Positions 1-9,923 of a DNA stretch of 64,000 nt are shown here, piece after piece; the stretch's first letter is position 1, and every line of letters begins with the position of its first letter. Below the pieces are notes generated by a model. That model made no database searches, was not told where the DNA came from, and worked only from the letters and a program-made list of their open reading frames with translations. The DNA is from Mycobacterium sp. PS03-16 (GTDB taxonomy: Bacteria > Actinomycetota > Actinomycetes > Mycobacteriales > Mycobacteriaceae). The DNA is taken from the NCBI RefSeq assembly GCF_004570325.1, contig NZ_SPQO01000016.1, positions 56,457 to 120,456 of the forward strand. Reading direction: 5' to 3'. The position numbers and the translations under genes are program-made.

Positions 1-193
1 GTCGGCCGAGGCCACCGTGATCGTGGTCTCGCAGCGGCTCTCCACCGTCGCCGAGGCCGACCAGGTGGTCGTCGTCGACGACGGCCGGGTGGTCGGCATC
101 GGCACGCACGACTCCCTGCTGATGGACTGCCCCACCTACGCCGAATTCGCCGATTCCCAGTCGGTCGGCGCCGACGCCGGGGACCGGCCGTGA
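1..193 (+). CDS. ABC exporter half-transporter, C-terminal end (partial)
   Basis: The reading frame is open from the window edge to a TGA at 191-193. The 63 visible residues are the end of an ABC nucleotide-binding domain: a hydrophobic strand, the switch-loop region SQRLST, then a strand and the GTHDSLL tail. At the usual switch-histidine position (AHRLST) this protein has Gln (codon 32-34). Such a replacement is known in the degenerate half of heterodimeric exporters such as TM287/288-type pairs. The stop overlaps the GTG start of the next gene (GTGA), so the two are translationally coupled and probably form one membrane heterodimer, as in the Rv1273c/Rv1272c arrangement. Walker motifs and membrane segments lie outside the window, so the substrate cannot be judged. 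Confidence 0.85.
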   Translation, partial: SAEATVIVVSQRLSTVAEADQVVVVDDGRVVGIGTHDSLLMDCPTYAEFADSQSVGADAGDRP

Positions 194-2085
194 CCGGGCC
201 GATGGGCCGGCCGCTGCGCGGGCTGCCGCAGGCGCCGGCCGAACGCACCCGCGACTTCCGCGGCTCGGCGCTGCGCCTGGTGAAGCGGCTGACGCCGCAG
301 CGGGGGCTGACGGCGCTGGTGATCGCGCTCGGCGTGGCCGGCATCGCGCTCGGGGTGATCGGGCCGCGCATCCTGGGCCATGCGACCGATCTGCTGTTCA
401 ACGGGGTGATCGGGCGGCAGCTGCCCGCCGGGCTGACCAAGGAGCAGGCGATCGAGGCGGCCCGGGCGCGGGGCGACGACACGTTTGCCGACCTGCTGTC
501 CGGGATGGCGGTGGTGCCGGGTCAGGGTATCGACTTCGGCGCCGTCGCCCGCACCCTGCTCCTCGCGCTCGGCCTCTATGTGGTTGCCGCACTGCTGGTC
601 TGGCTGCAGGCCCGGCTGCTCAACGTGACCGTGCAGCGCACGATGGTGACGCTGCGCGCCGACGTGCAGGCCAAGGTGCACCGGCTGCCGCTGTCCTACT
701 TCGACACCCGCCAGCGCGGTGAGGTGCTCAGCCGCGTCACCAACGACGTGGACAACATCCAGACCTCACTGACCCTCACCATCAGCCAATTGCTCACCTC
801 CCTGCTCACTCTCGTGGCGGTGCTGGTCATGATGCTGACGATCTCGCCGCTGCTGGCGTTGATCACGGTACTGGCGCTGCCCCTGTCGCTGCTGGTGACC
901 CGCTGGATCACCCGGCGCTCCCAGCGGATGTTCGTCGCTCAGTGGCGCAACACCGGCCGGCTCAACGCCCACATCGAGGAGACCTACAGCGGGTTCACGA
1001 TCGTCAAGACCTTCGGCCACCGCGCGGCCGCCCAGGAGAAGTTCCGCGAACTCAACGACGACGTGTACCAGTCGGCGTTCGGCGCCCAGTTCTTCTCGGG
1101 CCTGGTGGCGCCGGCGACGATGTTCATCGGCAACCTCTCCTATGTCGCGGTGGCGGTGATCGGCGGACTGCAGGTCGCCACCGGGCAGATCACGCTGGGC
1201 AGCATCCAGGCCTTCATCCAGTACGTGCGGCAGTTCAACCAGCCGCTCACCCAGGTCGCCGGCATGTACAACACGCTGCAGTCCGGGATCGCCAGCGCCG
1301 AGCGGGTGTTCGAGCTGCTCGACGCCGACGAGCAGCCGCCCGACCGCGACACCGTGCTGCCCCTGCCGCGGGGTCGGGTGGAGTTCGACCGCGTCAGCTT
1401 CGGCTACCTGCCCGGCACCCCGGTGATCGAGGACCTGTCGCTGGTCGCCGAACCCGGCTCCACGGTCGCCATCGTCGGCCCGACCGGGGCGGGTAAGACC
1501 ACGCTGGTCAACCTGCTGATGCGGTTCTACGACGTCGACTCGGGCCGCATCCTGCTCGACGGTGTGGACATCGCCACCGTCGCCCGGCACGAGCTGCGGT
1601 CGCGGATCGGCATGGTGCTGCAGGACACCTGGCTGTTCGCCGGCACGATTTACGACAACATCGCCTACGGCCGGCCGGACGCGGGTGAGGACGAGGTCGT
1701 CGCCGCGGCGCGGGCGGCCTACGTCGACCGGTTCGTGCACATGCTGCCCGACGGCTACCAGACCCGGGTCAGCGACGACGGCGGCGCGATCAGCGCCGGG
1801 GAGAAGCAGCTGATCACGATCGCGCGGGCGGTGCTGGCGCAGCCCAGGCTGCTGGTGCTCGACGAGGCGACCAGCTCGGTGGACACCCGCACCGAACTGC
1901 TGATCCAGCAGGCGCTGGCCGAACTGCGCAGGGACCGGACGAGTTTCATCATCGCCCACCGCCTGTCGACGATCCGCGACGCCGACCTGATCCTCGTCAT
2001 GGAGAACGGGCGGATCGTCGAACGCGGCACGCACACCGAACTCGTCGCCCGTCGCGGCGAATACTGGTCCATGACACAGGTTTAA
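190..2085 (+). CDS. ABC exporter half-transporter (membrane domain plus ATPase), Rv1272c-like
   Basis: This 631-residue ABCB-type half-transporter starts at GTG 190, which overlaps the stop of the preceding partner gene. The N-terminal half holds about six membrane segments. The C-terminal nucleotide-binding domain has Walker A GPTGAGKT (about residue 430), a Q-loop, the unusual signature SAGEKQ (about 535), Walker [10 protein letters not shown] with the catalytic Glu near residue 559, and an intact switch histidine near residue 590 (AHRLST). The partner has Gln at that switch position, so the pair looks asymmetric, with one canonical and one degenerate ATP site. The length matches Rv1272c (631 residues, from memory). 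It probably pumps a lipid or drug outward, but the substrate is unknown. Confidence 0.92.
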   Translation: MTGPMGRPLRGLPQAPAERTRDFRGSALRLVKRLTPQRGLTALVIALGVAGIALGVIGPRILGHATDLLFNGVIGRQLPAGLTKEQAIEAARARGDDTFADLLSGMAVVPGQGIDFGAVARTLLLALGLYVVAALLVWLQARLLNVTVQRTMVTLRADVQAKVHRLPLSYFDTRQRGEVLSRVTNDVDNIQTSLTLTISQLLTSLLTLVAVLVMMLTISPLLALITVLALPLSLLVTRWITRRSQRMFVAQWRNTGRLNAHIEETYSGFTIVKTFGHRAAAQEKFRELNDDVYQSAFGAQFFSGLVAPATMFIGNLSYVAVAVIGGLQVATGQITLGSIQAFIQYVRQFNQPLTQVAGMYNTLQSGIASAERVFELLDADEQPPDRDTVLPLPRGRVEFDRVSFGYLPGTPVIEDLSLVAEPGSTVAIVGPTGAGKTTLVNLLMRFYDVDSGRILLDGVDIATVARHELRSRIGMVLQDTWLFAGTIYDNIAYGRPDAGEDEVVAAARAAYVDRFVHMLPDGYQTRVSDDGGAISAGEKQLITIARAVLAQPRLLVLDEATSSVDTRTELLIQQALAELRRDRTSFIIAHRLSTIRDADLILVMENGRIVERGTHTELVARRGEYWSMTQV

Positions 2086-2145
2086 GCACGTCGCTGGTTG
2101 GCAATCCGCCCCGCGCACGCGACCGGGTCGGGCAGGATGCCCGCT

Positions 2146-4323
2146 ATGGCGAGCACCACCGTGCACACGTTCTGCCGGTACTGCCTGGCATCGTGCGGGG
2201 TGGAGGTGACCGTCGAGGACAACCGCGTTCGCAAGATCTCCGCCGACCGGCAGAACCCGCACAGCTGGCACGACTTCTGCGCCAAGGGCCGCACCGCCGC
2301 CCAGCTGGTCGAGCACCCCCGCCGGATCCGCACCCCGATGCGGCGAATTGGCGACCGCTACGTGGAGGCCACCTGGGAGGAGGCGATCAGCGACATCGCG
2401 GCCCGGATGACCGCCGCGATCGCCGCCGACGGACCCGACGCGGTCGCCAGCTACTACGGCAACCCCAGCGGCTTCTCCGGTTCGAACGTGATGTTCATGA
2501 ACGCCTGGCTCGACGCGGTCGGCACCCACAACCGGTACGCCGTGGGGTCGGTCGACCAGAACGCCATGCACGTGGTGGCCGAGGCGATGTACGGGTCGAT
2601 GCTCATGGCGCCGGTCTCCGACATCGACCACTGCGATCACTTCCTGCTGATCGGGACGAATCCCGCGGTGAGCGCCTGGAATTGGCTGGAGACGGTACCC
2701 GGCGGGTGGCGGCGCGCGCTGGCCCGGCAGAAGGCGGGCGCCAGGATGGTCGTCGTCGACCCGGTGCGGACCGAGAGCGCCGAGAAGGCCGACCTGCACC
2801 TGGCCGTGCGCCCCGGTCAGGACTGGGCGCTGCTGCTGGCGCTGGTGAAGGTGGTGCTCGACGAGGGACTCGAGCACCGGCAGGACTGCGCGGACCTGGC
2901 GGTCGGCGTCGATACCCTGCGCGCGCTGGTGGCCGCGGCCGACCTCGACGATCTGGCCGCGCGCTGCGGCATCGACCGCGCGGTGCTCGAGGCCGAGGCG
3001 CGCGACTTCGCCGGCGCGCGCGGCGCGATGGTGGTGACCCGCACCGGGGTGTCGCTGCACGCCGCGGGCACCGTGGCCGAATGGCTCGGTCAGGTGCTCA
3101 ACGTGATCACCGGGCGCATGGACCGGCCGGGCGGACGGCGCTTCGAACGCGGCTACGTCGACGCGCTGCGCCTGGCCGAGCTCGCCAAGGGCACCCCGCA
3201 CACCAGCCGGGTGGCCGGGCGCCCCATGGTCACCGGCGCGCACGCGCTGGCCGAATTGCCCGACGAGATCACCACCCCCGGCCCCGGTCAGATCAAGGCG
3301 CTGGTCATCAACTGCGGCAATCCGGTGGTGTCCGGACCGGACGGGGCCAAGCTGGACCGCGCGCTGGCCACGCTGGATCTGCTGGTGGTGATCGACCTGG
3401 TGCAGCGGGAGAGCCACCGGCACGCGCACTGGCTGCTGCCCGCCGCGCACTGGTTGGAGCGCGACGACCTGCTGGCGTTCACCAGCAGCATGCACGACGA
3501 GCCGTTCGTCCAACTCGGCCGGCGGGCGGTGGACCCGCCCGCCGGGGTGCGCGAGGAGTGGCAGATTTTCACCGACCTCGCGCTGGCGATGCGCCGGCCG
3601 CTGTTCGGGGTGCGCGGGCTGAATGCGTTCGTGCGCGCCACCCGCCGGGTGGCCGCGGTCTGCGGCCGTCCCGCCCTGGCGTTCGGACCGCAGTGGATCA
3701 ACCGGATCGTGGTCGCGACGTCGCGAAAGGTCAACGGCCGCAAGCTGCGCTGGCGGGACGTCGTCGCGCATCCGCACGGGCTGGTGCTGGGGCCGCGCGA
3801 GTACGGGCACTTCCGCGCGGCGTTGCGCACCCCGGACGGCAAGGTGCACGTCGCGCCGCCGGAGTTCGTCGCGCGGGCGCGCGAACTGCTCGCCGCCGGG
3901 CCGCCGTCAGCGCCCCCGGGTTACCCGTTCGAGCTCGGTAACCGGCGCCACCGGCACTCGATGAACTCCTGGCTCAACGACCTGCCCGCGCTGCATCCGG
4001 CGGGTAAGCGCAGTGAGGTGGTGATCCACCCCGACGACGCGGCGGCGCTGGACATCGCCGACGGCGACCGGGTGCGGGTGTTCTCCCCCGTCGGTGCGGT
4101 GGAACTGCCTGCCGCGGTGAGCGACCGCCCGCGACCGGGCCAGGTGATCGTCGACCACGGGTGGGGGTCGCGGATCTTCGATCCGCGCGGCGGCGGCGCA
4201 CCGCAGTCCTACGGCGTCAACCGCAACCTGCTCGCCGACGGCGACTCCCTGGACCCGCTGTCGCAGACCTCCACGCTGGGCGGTGTCCACGTCGGGATCG
4301 AGAAGGTGTGCGGGTCCGGTTAG
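2146..4323 (+). CDS. Molybdopterin oxidoreductase (DMSO reductase superfamily)
   Basis: This 725-residue protein starts at ATG 2146. The same frame runs back to a TTG at 2098, but the family's cluster motif begins only nine residues after 2146. The N-terminus has C10-x2-C13-x3-C17-x27-C45 followed by Lys, the [4Fe-4S] signature of formate dehydrogenase and nitrate reductase-type enzymes. The molybdopterin-binding domains follow (IGTNPAVSAWNW, a VVVDPVRTES strand), ending with a dinucleotide-binding domain (residues about 600-725). Where NapA-type enzymes have the molybdenum ligand Cys (NARHC), this protein reads NAMHV, with Val at about residue 143. There is no twin-arginine signal, so it is probably cytoplasmic. 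No partner electron-transfer subunit is adjacent. The substrate is unknown. Confidence 0.9.
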   Translation: MASTTVHTFCRYCLASCGVEVTVEDNRVRKISADRQNPHSWHDFCAKGRTAAQLVEHPRRIRTPMRRIGDRYVEATWEEAISDIAARMTAAIAADGPDAVASYYGNPSGFSGSNVMFMNAWLDAVGTHNRYAVGSVDQNAMHVVAEAMYGSMLMAPVSDIDHCDHFLLIGTNPAVSAWNWLETVPGGWRRALARQKAGARMVVVDPVRTESAEKADLHLAVRPGQDWALLLALVKVVLDEGLEHRQDCADLAVGVDTLRALVAAADLDDLAARCGIDRAVLEAEARDFAGARGAMVVTRTGVSLHAAGTVAEWLGQVLNVITGRMDRPGGRRFERGYVDALRLAELAKGTPHTSRVAGRPMVTGAHALAELPDEITTPGPGQIKALVINCGNPVVSGPDGAKLDRALATLDLLVVIDLVQRESHRHAHWLLPAAHWLERDDLLAFTSSMHDEPFVQLGRRAVDPPAGVREEWQIFTDLALAMRRPLFGVRGLNAFVRATRRVAAVCGRPALAFGPQWINRIVVATSRKVNGRKLRWRDVVAHPHGLVLGPREYGHFRAALRTPDGKVHVAPPEFVARARELLAAGPPSAPPGYPFELGNRRHRHSMNSWLNDLPALHPAGKRSEVVIHPDDAAALDIADGDRVRVFSPVGAVELPAAVSDRPRPGQVIVDHGWGSRIFDPRGGGAPQSYGVNRNLLADGDSLDPLSQTSTLGGVHVGIEKVCGSG

Positions 4324-4883
4324 AGCTGCGGGCCCTCGGCGCGCAGCTCGTCGACGGTGGACATCGCCTCGCGCAACTTGGCCAGCCACTCGTCGGCGTG
4401 CTCGCCGACCAGGCGCACCGACCAGGCCAGCGCATCCGACCGCGACCGGGCCACACCGGCGTCGACCAGCGTGTCGAGGACCTGCCGCTCCGACTGCCGC
4501 AGCCGGGTCATCACCGGAACCGCGATGTGGGTGAACAGGATTCGCTCGGCATGCTCGGCGTCACCGACCTCTACACCCCACGACACCTTGCGGCCGTAGC
4601 GGGCCTCGGCCTCGTCGGCGATCTGCATTCGCTCGGGCCGGGTCTGCTCCCGGAATCGGGCGGCGCGGCCCGACGCGCGGGCCTCGCTGTCCTGCTCACC
4701 GGAATCGGCGAGCCGGCCGATCACGGTGATCTCCTCGCGGTCGACCACCACGGTGGGGTCACCGCTGAACCAGCCGTCGGGGATCCGGCCGGCGAACCAG
4801 TCGCCGGCGTCGCCCGCATCGGGCTGCTGTGCTTGCTGCCAGCCGCCGGAACGTCCGCGGCCGCGACGATGATGTGCCTTCAT
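4320..4883 (-). CDS. Conserved actinobacterial protein, possible ribbon-helix-helix DNA binder
   Basis: This 187-residue protein starts at ATG 4883 and converges on the molybdenum enzyme with a 4-bp overlap of stop codons. The N-terminus is basic and low-complexity, the middle is charged, and the C-terminal 60 residues read like the helix-turn-helix part of a ribbon-helix-helix protein (LDTLVDAGVARSRSDALAWS). The start codon sits inside a tandem 8-bp repeat (CATGATTA twice on the plus strand), a layout often seen at autoregulated operators of such proteins. Similar proteins are common in actinobacteria and usually annotated as hypothetical. Function is inferred only from the C-terminal pattern. 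Confidence 0.7.
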   Translation of the reverse strand: MKAHHRRGRGRSGGWQQAQQPDAGDAGDWFAGRIPDGWFSGDPTVVVDREEITVIGRLADSGEQDSEARASGRAARFREQTRPERMQIADEAEARYGRKVSWGVEVGDAEHAERILFTHIAVPVMTRLRQSERQVLDTLVDAGVARSRSDALAWSVRLVGEHADEWLAKLREAMSTVDELRAEGPQL

Positions 4884-4896
4884 GATTACATGATTA
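4881..4896. repeat. Tandem 8-bp repeat over a start codon, possible operator
   Basis: CATGATTA occurs twice head to tail, and the first copy contains the complement of the ATG start of the upstream minus-strand gene. The surrounding region is GC-rich, so this AT-rich patch stands out. It could be an operator or part of the -10 region for that gene. Confidence 0.4.
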
Positions 4897-5039
4897 CACC
4901 GTTGCAGCGCTTGTGGTGGGTGTTCACCGACCGCGAACGACGCCGCCATCCGTGGGCCGCCGTGCCGGGTATCGGGGTCGCCTAGGGTCGAGCGCAGCAG
5001 TGCCGCACTGCGCCGATGCACCCGACGAGAGGAGTACGC

Positions 5040-5894
5040 GTGACCGGTCAATGGCTGCCCGACCCGGAAGGCCGCTACGACTACCGCTGGTGGGACGGCC
5101 AGACCTGGACCGACCAGGTGTCCGACCGGGGCCAGGTGGTCACCGCCCCGCTGAGCGGTCCCCCGGCGGGGGCGCCGCAGGCGGTGGGCGCACCGTCGCC
5201 CGCGCCCGCAGCCGCCGGCGACGGCTTCGCCGGCATCTCCGGCGACCTGGTCGACGGCCGCTTCAGCGAGAAGGAAGCGGCTGCGGTCGCGAACCAGAAC
5301 ATCAAGATGCTGCGGGTCCGGTTGGGCGAACCGTTCATGGCGCGCCAGGGCTCGATGGTCGCCTACCAGGGCAACGTCGACTTCGCGTTCGAGGGCGGCG
5401 GCGCGTCGAAGTTCATCAAGAAGGCGCTGACCGGGGAAGGCCTTCCGCTGATGCGGTGCCAGGGCCAGGGCGATGTGTTCCTCGCCGAACGCAACTACGA
5501 CGTGCACCTGCTGAACCTGTCCAACGGCGGGCTGTCGATCAGCGGGAAGAACGTGCTGGCGTTCTCGGCCGGGCTGGACTGGAACATCGAGCGGGTGCGC
5601 GGCGGCAGCATGGCCACCGGCGGCCTGTTCAACACGACGCTGCGCGGCACCGGCTGGGTGGCACTGACCACCGACGGCCCGCCCGTCGTGCTCAACGCCG
5701 CCGAGGCGCCGACCTTCGCCGACACCAACGCCGTCGTCGCCTGGTCGGCCAACCTGCAGACCCAGCTGCGGACCAGCTTCAAGGCCGGCGCGCTGATCGG
5801 CCGCGGCTCCGGGGAAGCCATGCAGGTGGCGTTCTCCGGGCAGGGCTTCGTGATCGTGCAGCCGTCCGAGGGCGTGCAGATCCCGGCGCAGTAG
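5040..5894 (+). CDS. AIM24-family protein with N-terminal DUF2510 motif
   Basis: This 284-residue protein starts at GTG 5040, chosen because GAGAGGAG lies five bases upstream; an in-frame ATG at 5016 lacks such a site. The first 35 residues carry the tryptophan-rich DUF2510 pattern (WLPDPEGRYDYRWWDGQTWT). After a Pro/Ala linker, the rest is a beta-rich AIM24/TerD-like domain (MLRVRLGEPFMARQGSMVAY). The family's biochemical role is unknown. It is separated from the following acyl-CoA synthetase gene by only five bases, so the two are probably co-transcribed. There is no signal peptide or convincing membrane helix. Confidence 0.85.
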   Translation: MTGQWLPDPEGRYDYRWWDGQTWTDQVSDRGQVVTAPLSGPPAGAPQAVGAPSPAPAAAGDGFAGISGDLVDGRFSEKEAAAVANQNIKMLRVRLGEPFMARQGSMVAYQGNVDFAFEGGGASKFIKKALTGEGLPLMRCQGQGDVFLAERNYDVHLLNLSNGGLSISGKNVLAFSAGLDWNIERVRGGSMATGGLFNTTLRGTGWVALTTDGPPVVLNAAEAPTFADTNAVVAWSANLQTQLRTSFKAGALIGRGSGEAMQVAFSGQGFVIVQPSEGVQIPAQ

Positions 5895-5899
5895 CGATC

Positions 5900-7468
5900 A
5901 TGGCCGTCGACTGGGACACCGCCACCGTGGTCGGCACCTACGCCGGGCATCCGGGTCTGCTCTACCGCGACGGCCCCACCACGGTCGCGGAGCTGATCGA
6001 GGGCACCCGGTGCTGGACTGACCGCGTCTTCCTGGTGCACGGCGCCCGCCAGATCACCTACGCCGGCTTCCGGGGTGCGCTCGGCCCGGCCCGCGAGCAC
6101 CTGGCGGACCTGGGCATCGGAGCGGGCGACCGCGTGCTGGTGTTCGGCTACAACAGCCCGGAGTGGGTCCTGGCCGTGTGGGCGCTGTGGCTGCACGGCG
6201 CCGTCCCGGTGCTGGGCAACCGGTGGTGGGGCGGCGCGGAGATCGCCCACGCGCTCGAACTTCTCGGCGTCCGCCACGTCCTCACCGACACCCCGCTGGA
6301 CACCGCGACCCCGGCGAGCCCGCTGGCCGGGCTGGCCGCCGCCCTGGAGCACCCGGACCCGGACACCGCGCCTGCCGCGGCCGAGGCCGGCGTCGACGAG
6401 GTGGCACTCGTGCTGTTCACCTCCGGCAGCTCGGGAATGCCGAAAGCCGTTGAGCTGTCGCGCCGCTCGGTGATCGCCAACCAGCAGAACATCCTGGTGC
6501 GCAACGGCCGGCTGCCCCAGCGACTCGACGCCGGGTCCCCGCAGGCGGTCAGCCTGGCGAGCACGCCGATGTTCCACATCGGCGGATTGTCCAGCCTGCT
6601 CACGCATTTCCTGACCGGCGGCCGGATCGTGCTCACCCAGGGCCGGTTCGACGCCGCCGAGGTGATGGCGCTGGTCGAACGCGAACGCGTGCAGGTGTGG
6701 GGTGCGGTGCCCACCATGGCGATTCGCGTGCTCGAGCATCCTGACTTCGGCACCTACGATCTGAGCAGCCTGCGCTCGTGGCCGCTGGGCGGCGCGCCGG
6801 TGCGCACCGAGCTGCTCGACCGCATCCGCACCGCGCTGCCCGGACTGCGGGAGCGCGGGCTGTCCAACACCTGGGGGATGACCGAGGCCGGCGGCTTCCT
6901 CACCGTCGCCGACGGCCGGGACCTGGCTGCCCGGCCGGGCACCGTCGGCCGCCCCTATCCGGTGGTGGAACTGCGCATCGACCGGCCGGACGCCGACGGG
7001 GTCGGCGAGGTGCTGGCCCGCTCGCCCGCGGTGATGCTCGGATACGCCGGCCTGCGGGCCGACGACACCGTCGACGCCGACGGCTGGCTGCACACCGGCG
7101 ACCTCGGCCACGTCGACGACGACGGCTACCTGTACATCGACGGCCGCAGCAAGGACATCGTGATCCGCGGTGGTGAGAACATCGCGTGCCCGCACGTCGA
7201 GGCAGCGCTGGCCACCCACCCGGCCGTGGCGGACGCGGCCGCGCTCGGCGTGCCGCACGCCGATCTCGGCGAGGAGCTGGCTGCGGTGGTGGTCTACCGC
7301 GGCGCGCACGCGCCGTCCGTCGACGACCTGCGCCGCCACCTCGCAGGCGTGGTGTCGTCGTTCGCCGTTCCGACCCGCTGGCACATCACCGACCAACCGC
7401 TGCCGACGCTGGCCGGGGAGAAGGTGGACAAGAAGCGTCTGGCGGCGGGCTTCGCCGCCCACCCGTAG
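5900..7468 (+). CDS. Acyl-CoA synthetase / AMP-dependent ligase (FadD family)
   Basis: This 522-residue enzyme begins at ATG 5900, just after the previous stop; the frame stays open far upstream but that is within another gene. It is an ANL-superfamily ligase that activates a carboxylic acid with ATP and then loads it onto CoA. Visible motifs are the P-loop [11 protein letters not shown] (about residue 173), the [10 protein letters not shown] motif, the adenylate-binding [10 protein letters not shown] hinge with [16 protein letters not shown], and the C-terminal catalytic lysine in GEKVDKKRL. The chain-length preference cannot be read from sequence. No fatty-acid or polyketide genes adjoin it, which argues for a catabolic FadD rather than a FadD-type AMP ligase. 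Confidence 0.92.
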   Translation: MAVDWDTATVVGTYAGHPGLLYRDGPTTVAELIEGTRCWTDRVFLVHGARQITYAGFRGALGPAREHLADLGIGAGDRVLVFGYNSPEWVLAVWALWLHGAVPVLGNRWWGGAEIAHALELLGVRHVLTDTPLDTATPASPLAGLAAALEHPDPDTAPAAAEAGVDEVALVLFTSGSSGMPKAVELSRRSVIANQQNILVRNGRLPQRLDAGSPQAVSLASTPMFHIGGLSSLLTHFLTGGRIVLTQGRFDAAEVMALVERERVQVWGAVPTMAIRVLEHPDFGTYDLSSLRSWPLGGAPVRTELLDRIRTALPGLRERGLSNTWGMTEAGGFLTVADGRDLAARPGTVGRPYPVVELRIDRPDADGVGEVLARSPAVMLGYAGLRADDTVDADGWLHTGDLGHVDDDGYLYIDGRSKDIVIRGGENIACPHVEAALATHPAVADAAALGVPHADLGEELAAVVVYRGAHAPSVDDLRRHLAGVVSSFAVPTRWHITDQPLPTLAGEKVDKKRLAAGFAAHP

Positions 7469-7483
7469 GGCACGCGGGGTCGG

Positions 7484-7510
7484 TTTACCCATACCCCCTA
7501 TGGGTATAAG
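7484..7510 (+). promoter_or_regulatory. CsoR-type copper operator overlapping the copZ-copA promoter
   Basis: A perfect inverted repeat TACCCATA-N5-TATGGGTA occupies 7486-7506. Its core ATACCC-N5-GGGTAT (7491-7507) has the same form as the known CsoR operator of Bacillus subtilis copZA. TATAAG at 7505-7510 is a credible -10 element placed about nine bases before the copZ ATG, so a bound CsoR/RicR-type repressor would occlude the promoter. No csoR gene is in the window, so a repressor acting here must be encoded elsewhere. Confidence 0.85.
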
Positions 7511-7518
7511 CTGTCGGC

Positions 7519-7719
7519 ATGAGCATGGTTCTGAACGTCGACGGTATGAGTTGCCAACACTGCGTCACCAGCATCACCGCGGCGGTCGAGACGCTGCCCG
7601 GCGTCACCGGTGTCACGGTCGACCTGTCCAGGGGCGCCGTCTCGGTGGCCGGCGAGGCCGAGAAAGCCGACGTCGTCGAGGCCATCGAAGACTGCGGATA
7701 CGACGTCCGCGCGGCATGA
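7519..7719 (+). CDS. copZ: Copper chaperone, heavy-metal-associated domain (CopZ-like)
   Basis: This 66-residue protein is a single ferredoxin-like HMA domain with the metal site GMSCQHC (Cys residues at 12 and 15). Such proteins carry Cu(I) in the cytosol to a P-type ATPase. The start ATG lies nine bases after a TATAAG -10 element. The stop overlaps the ATG of the copper ATPase gene (ATGA), so the two are translationally coupled. Other divalent metals could be bound, but the operator and the partner ATPase both point to copper. Confidence 0.9.
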   Translation: MSMVLNVDGMSCQHCVTSITAAVETLPGVTGVTVDLSRGAVSVAGEAEKADVVEAIEDCGYDVRAA

Positions 7720-9923
7720 GTTCGGTCACCCTCTCGGTCGGCGGTATGACGTGCGCGTCGTGCGCCGCACGGATCGAGAAGAAGCTCAACCGGATCGACG
7801 GGGTGTCGGCCGCGGTGAACTTCGCCACCGAACAGGCAACGGTCGACTATCCGGACACCGTCCGGCCCGAGGATCTGGTCGCAGTCGTCGAGGCCACCGG
7901 CTACACGGCCACCCTGCCCACCGCAGAACCGCCGTCCGACGACGCACCCGCCGAGGACGACGAGGCGGCGCAGTGGCGTCGGCGGCTGGGCATCTCGGCC
8001 GCCCTGACGGTGCCGGTGGTGCTGCTGTCGATGGTCCCGGCGCTGCAGTTCGACAACTGGCAGTGGCTCACGCTGACCCTGGCCTCGCCCGTCGTGGTGT
8101 GGGGCGCGTGGCCGTTCCACCGCGCCGCGCTGACCAATCTGCGCCACGGCGCGGCCACCATGGACACGCTGATCTCGGTCGGCGTCACCGCCGCGTACCT
8201 GTGGTCGCTGTGGGCACTGTTCTTCACCCACGCCGGCATGCCCGGCATGACCATGTCGTTCGACCTGCTGCCGTCGGGCACCGCCGAACCGCACCTCTAC
8301 CTCGAGGTGGCCGCGGCGGTGACCACCTTCATCATCACCGGCCGCTACTTCGAGGCCCGCGCCAAACGGCGTTCCGGCGCGGCGCTGCGCGCGCTGCTCG
8401 ACATGGGCGCCAAGGACGTCGCGGTGCTTCGCGGTACGCAGGAGCGGCGGATCCCCATCGCACAACTCGCCGTCGGTGACGAGTTCGTGGTGCGGCCCGG
8501 CGAGAAGATCGCCACCGACGGCGTGGTCGTCTCGGGCTCCTCGGCCGTCGACGCCTCGATGCTCACGGGTGAGTCCGTGCCCGTCGAGAAGGCACCGGGC
8601 GACGACGTCGTCGGCGCCACCGTCAACGTCGGCGGCCGGCTCACCGTGCGCGCCACCCGGATCGGGTCGGACACGCAGCTGGCGCAGATGGCCCGGCTGG
8701 TCACCGAGGCACAGAGCGGCAAGGCCGACGTGCAGCGGCTCGCCGACCGGGTCTCCGCGGTGTTCGTGCCCGTGGTGATCGGGCTGGCGCTGGCGACGCT
8801 GGCGGGCTGGCTGCTGTCCGGCGGTGCGGTGAGCACGGCGTTCACCGCCGCGGTGGCCGTGTTGATCATCGCCTGCCCGTGTGCGCTCGGACTGGCCACG
8901 CCGACCGCGCTGCTGGTCGGCACCGGCCGCGGCGCGCAGCTGGGCATCCTGATCAAGGGTCCGCAGATCCTGGAGTCGACGCGCCGGGTGGACACCGTCG
9001 TGCTGGACAAGACCGGCACCGTGACCACCGGGGCGATGTCCGTGGTGGCCGTGCACCCGGCCGGCGACGACGAGATGATCGCGCTCGCCGGTGCGCTGGA
9101 GAACGCCTCCGAGCACCCCATCGCCGCGGCGATCGCCGCGCACGCCGCCGACCGCCACGAACTGCCCGCAGTCGAGGACTTCGCCAACCACGGCGGCCGC
9201 GGGGTGAGCGGCACCGTGGCGGGCCGTGCGGTGGCGGCCGGCCGGCTGAGCTGGCTGACCCAAACCCTCGCGGTGAGCGTGCCCGAGCCTCTGCGGGTGG
9301 CGGCCGAGGAGGCCGAGTCGCGCGGTCAGACGCCGGTGTGGTTCGCCGCCGACGGGAAGCTGCGCGGGGTGATCGTCGTCGCCGACGCGGTCAAGGACAG
9401 CGCCGCCGGCGCCGTCGCGGAGCTGCGCGGCCTCGGCCTGACGCCGGTGCTGCTCACCGGGGACAACCGGCGGGCGGCGCAGGCCGTCGCCGAGCAGGTC
9501 GGCATCGAGCGGGTGATCGCCGAGGTGCTGCCCGCCGACAAGGTCGGCGTGGTGCGCGAACTGCAGGCCGAGGGCAAGGTCGTCGCGATGGTCGGCGACG
9601 GGGTCAACGATGCGGCCGCGCTCGCCCAGGCCGATCTGGGGCTGGCCATGGGTACGGGCACCGACGTCGCGATCGAGGCCGCCGACCTCACGCTGGTCAC
9701 CGGCGACCTGCGCGCCGTCCCGGACGCGATCCGGCTCTCGCGCGCGACGCTGGGCACCGTCAAGGGCAACCTGTTCTGGGCGTTCGCCTACAACGTGGCG
9801 GCGCTGCCGCTGGCGGCGACCGGACTGCTCAACCCGTTGATCGCCGGTGCCGCCATGGCGTTCAGCTCGGTGTTCGTGGTCACCAACAGCCTGCGGCTGC
9901 GCCGGTTCACCCCGTCGCGTTGA
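7716..9923 (+). CDS. copA: Cu(I)-exporting P1B-type ATPase (CopA/CtpV-like)
   Basis: This 735-residue P-type ATPase starts at ATG 7716, coupled to copZ. It has one N-terminal HMA domain (C13-x2-C16), the actuator TGES loop, the membrane metal site C387-P-C, the phosphorylated aspartate D431 in DKTGT, the SEHP nucleotide-binding motif and GDGVNDAAA. The last two membrane helices carry YN and MAFSS, which together with CPC are the hallmark of Cu(I)/Ag(I) (P1B-1) pumps. It should export copper from cytosol to outside. It belongs to the same large group as mycobacterial CtpA, CtpB and CtpV; which is the orthologue cannot be settled here. Confidence 0.93.
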   Translation: MSSVTLSVGGMTCASCAARIEKKLNRIDGVSAAVNFATEQATVDYPDTVRPEDLVAVVEATGYTATLPTAEPPSDDAPAEDDEAAQWRRRLGISAALTVPVVLLSMVPALQFDNWQWLTLTLASPVVVWGAWPFHRAALTNLRHGAATMDTLISVGVTAAYLWSLWALFFTHAGMPGMTMSFDLLPSGTAEPHLYLEVAAAVTTFIITGRYFEARAKRRSGAALRALLDMGAKDVAVLRGTQERRIPIAQLAVGDEFVVRPGEKIATDGVVVSGSSAVDASMLTGESVPVEKAPGDDVVGATVNVGGRLTVRATRIGSDTQLAQMARLVTEAQSGKADVQRLADRVSAVFVPVVIGLALATLAGWLLSGGAVSTAFTAAVAVLIIACPCALGLATPTALLVGTGRGAQLGILIKGPQILESTRRVDTVVLDKTGTVTTGAMSVVAVHPAGDDEMIALAGALENASEHPIAAAIAAHAADRHELPAVEDFANHGGRGVSGTVAGRAVAAGRLSWLTQTLAVSVPEPLRVAAEEAESRGQTPVWFAADGKLRGVIVVADAVKDSAAGAVAELRGLGLTPVLLTGDNRRAAQAVAEQVGIERVIAEVLPADKVGVVRELQAEGKVVAMVGDGVNDAAALAQADLGLAMGTGTDVAIEAADLTLVTGDLRAVPDAIRLSRATLGTVKGNLFWAFAYNVAALPLAATGLLNPLIAGAAMAFSSVFVVTNSLRLRRFTPSR

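Noticed and set aside
766..3849. A very long open frame on the minus strand opposite the ABC exporter and molybdenum enzyme (about 1000 codons)
   Set aside because: GC-rich third-position bias of the plus-strand genes keeps this antisense frame free of stops. The translation is rich in Arg, His, Gln and Pro with no recognisable domain and spans two real genes.
4913..5899. Upstream extension of the acyl-CoA synthetase frame by over 300 codons
   Set aside because: It reads through the AIM24 gene in another frame; ANL homology begins at ATG 5900.
7170..7715. Upstream extension of the copper ATPase frame
   Set aside because: Covers the fadD end and copZ in another frame; the HMA domain begins right after ATG 7716, which overlaps the copZ stop.
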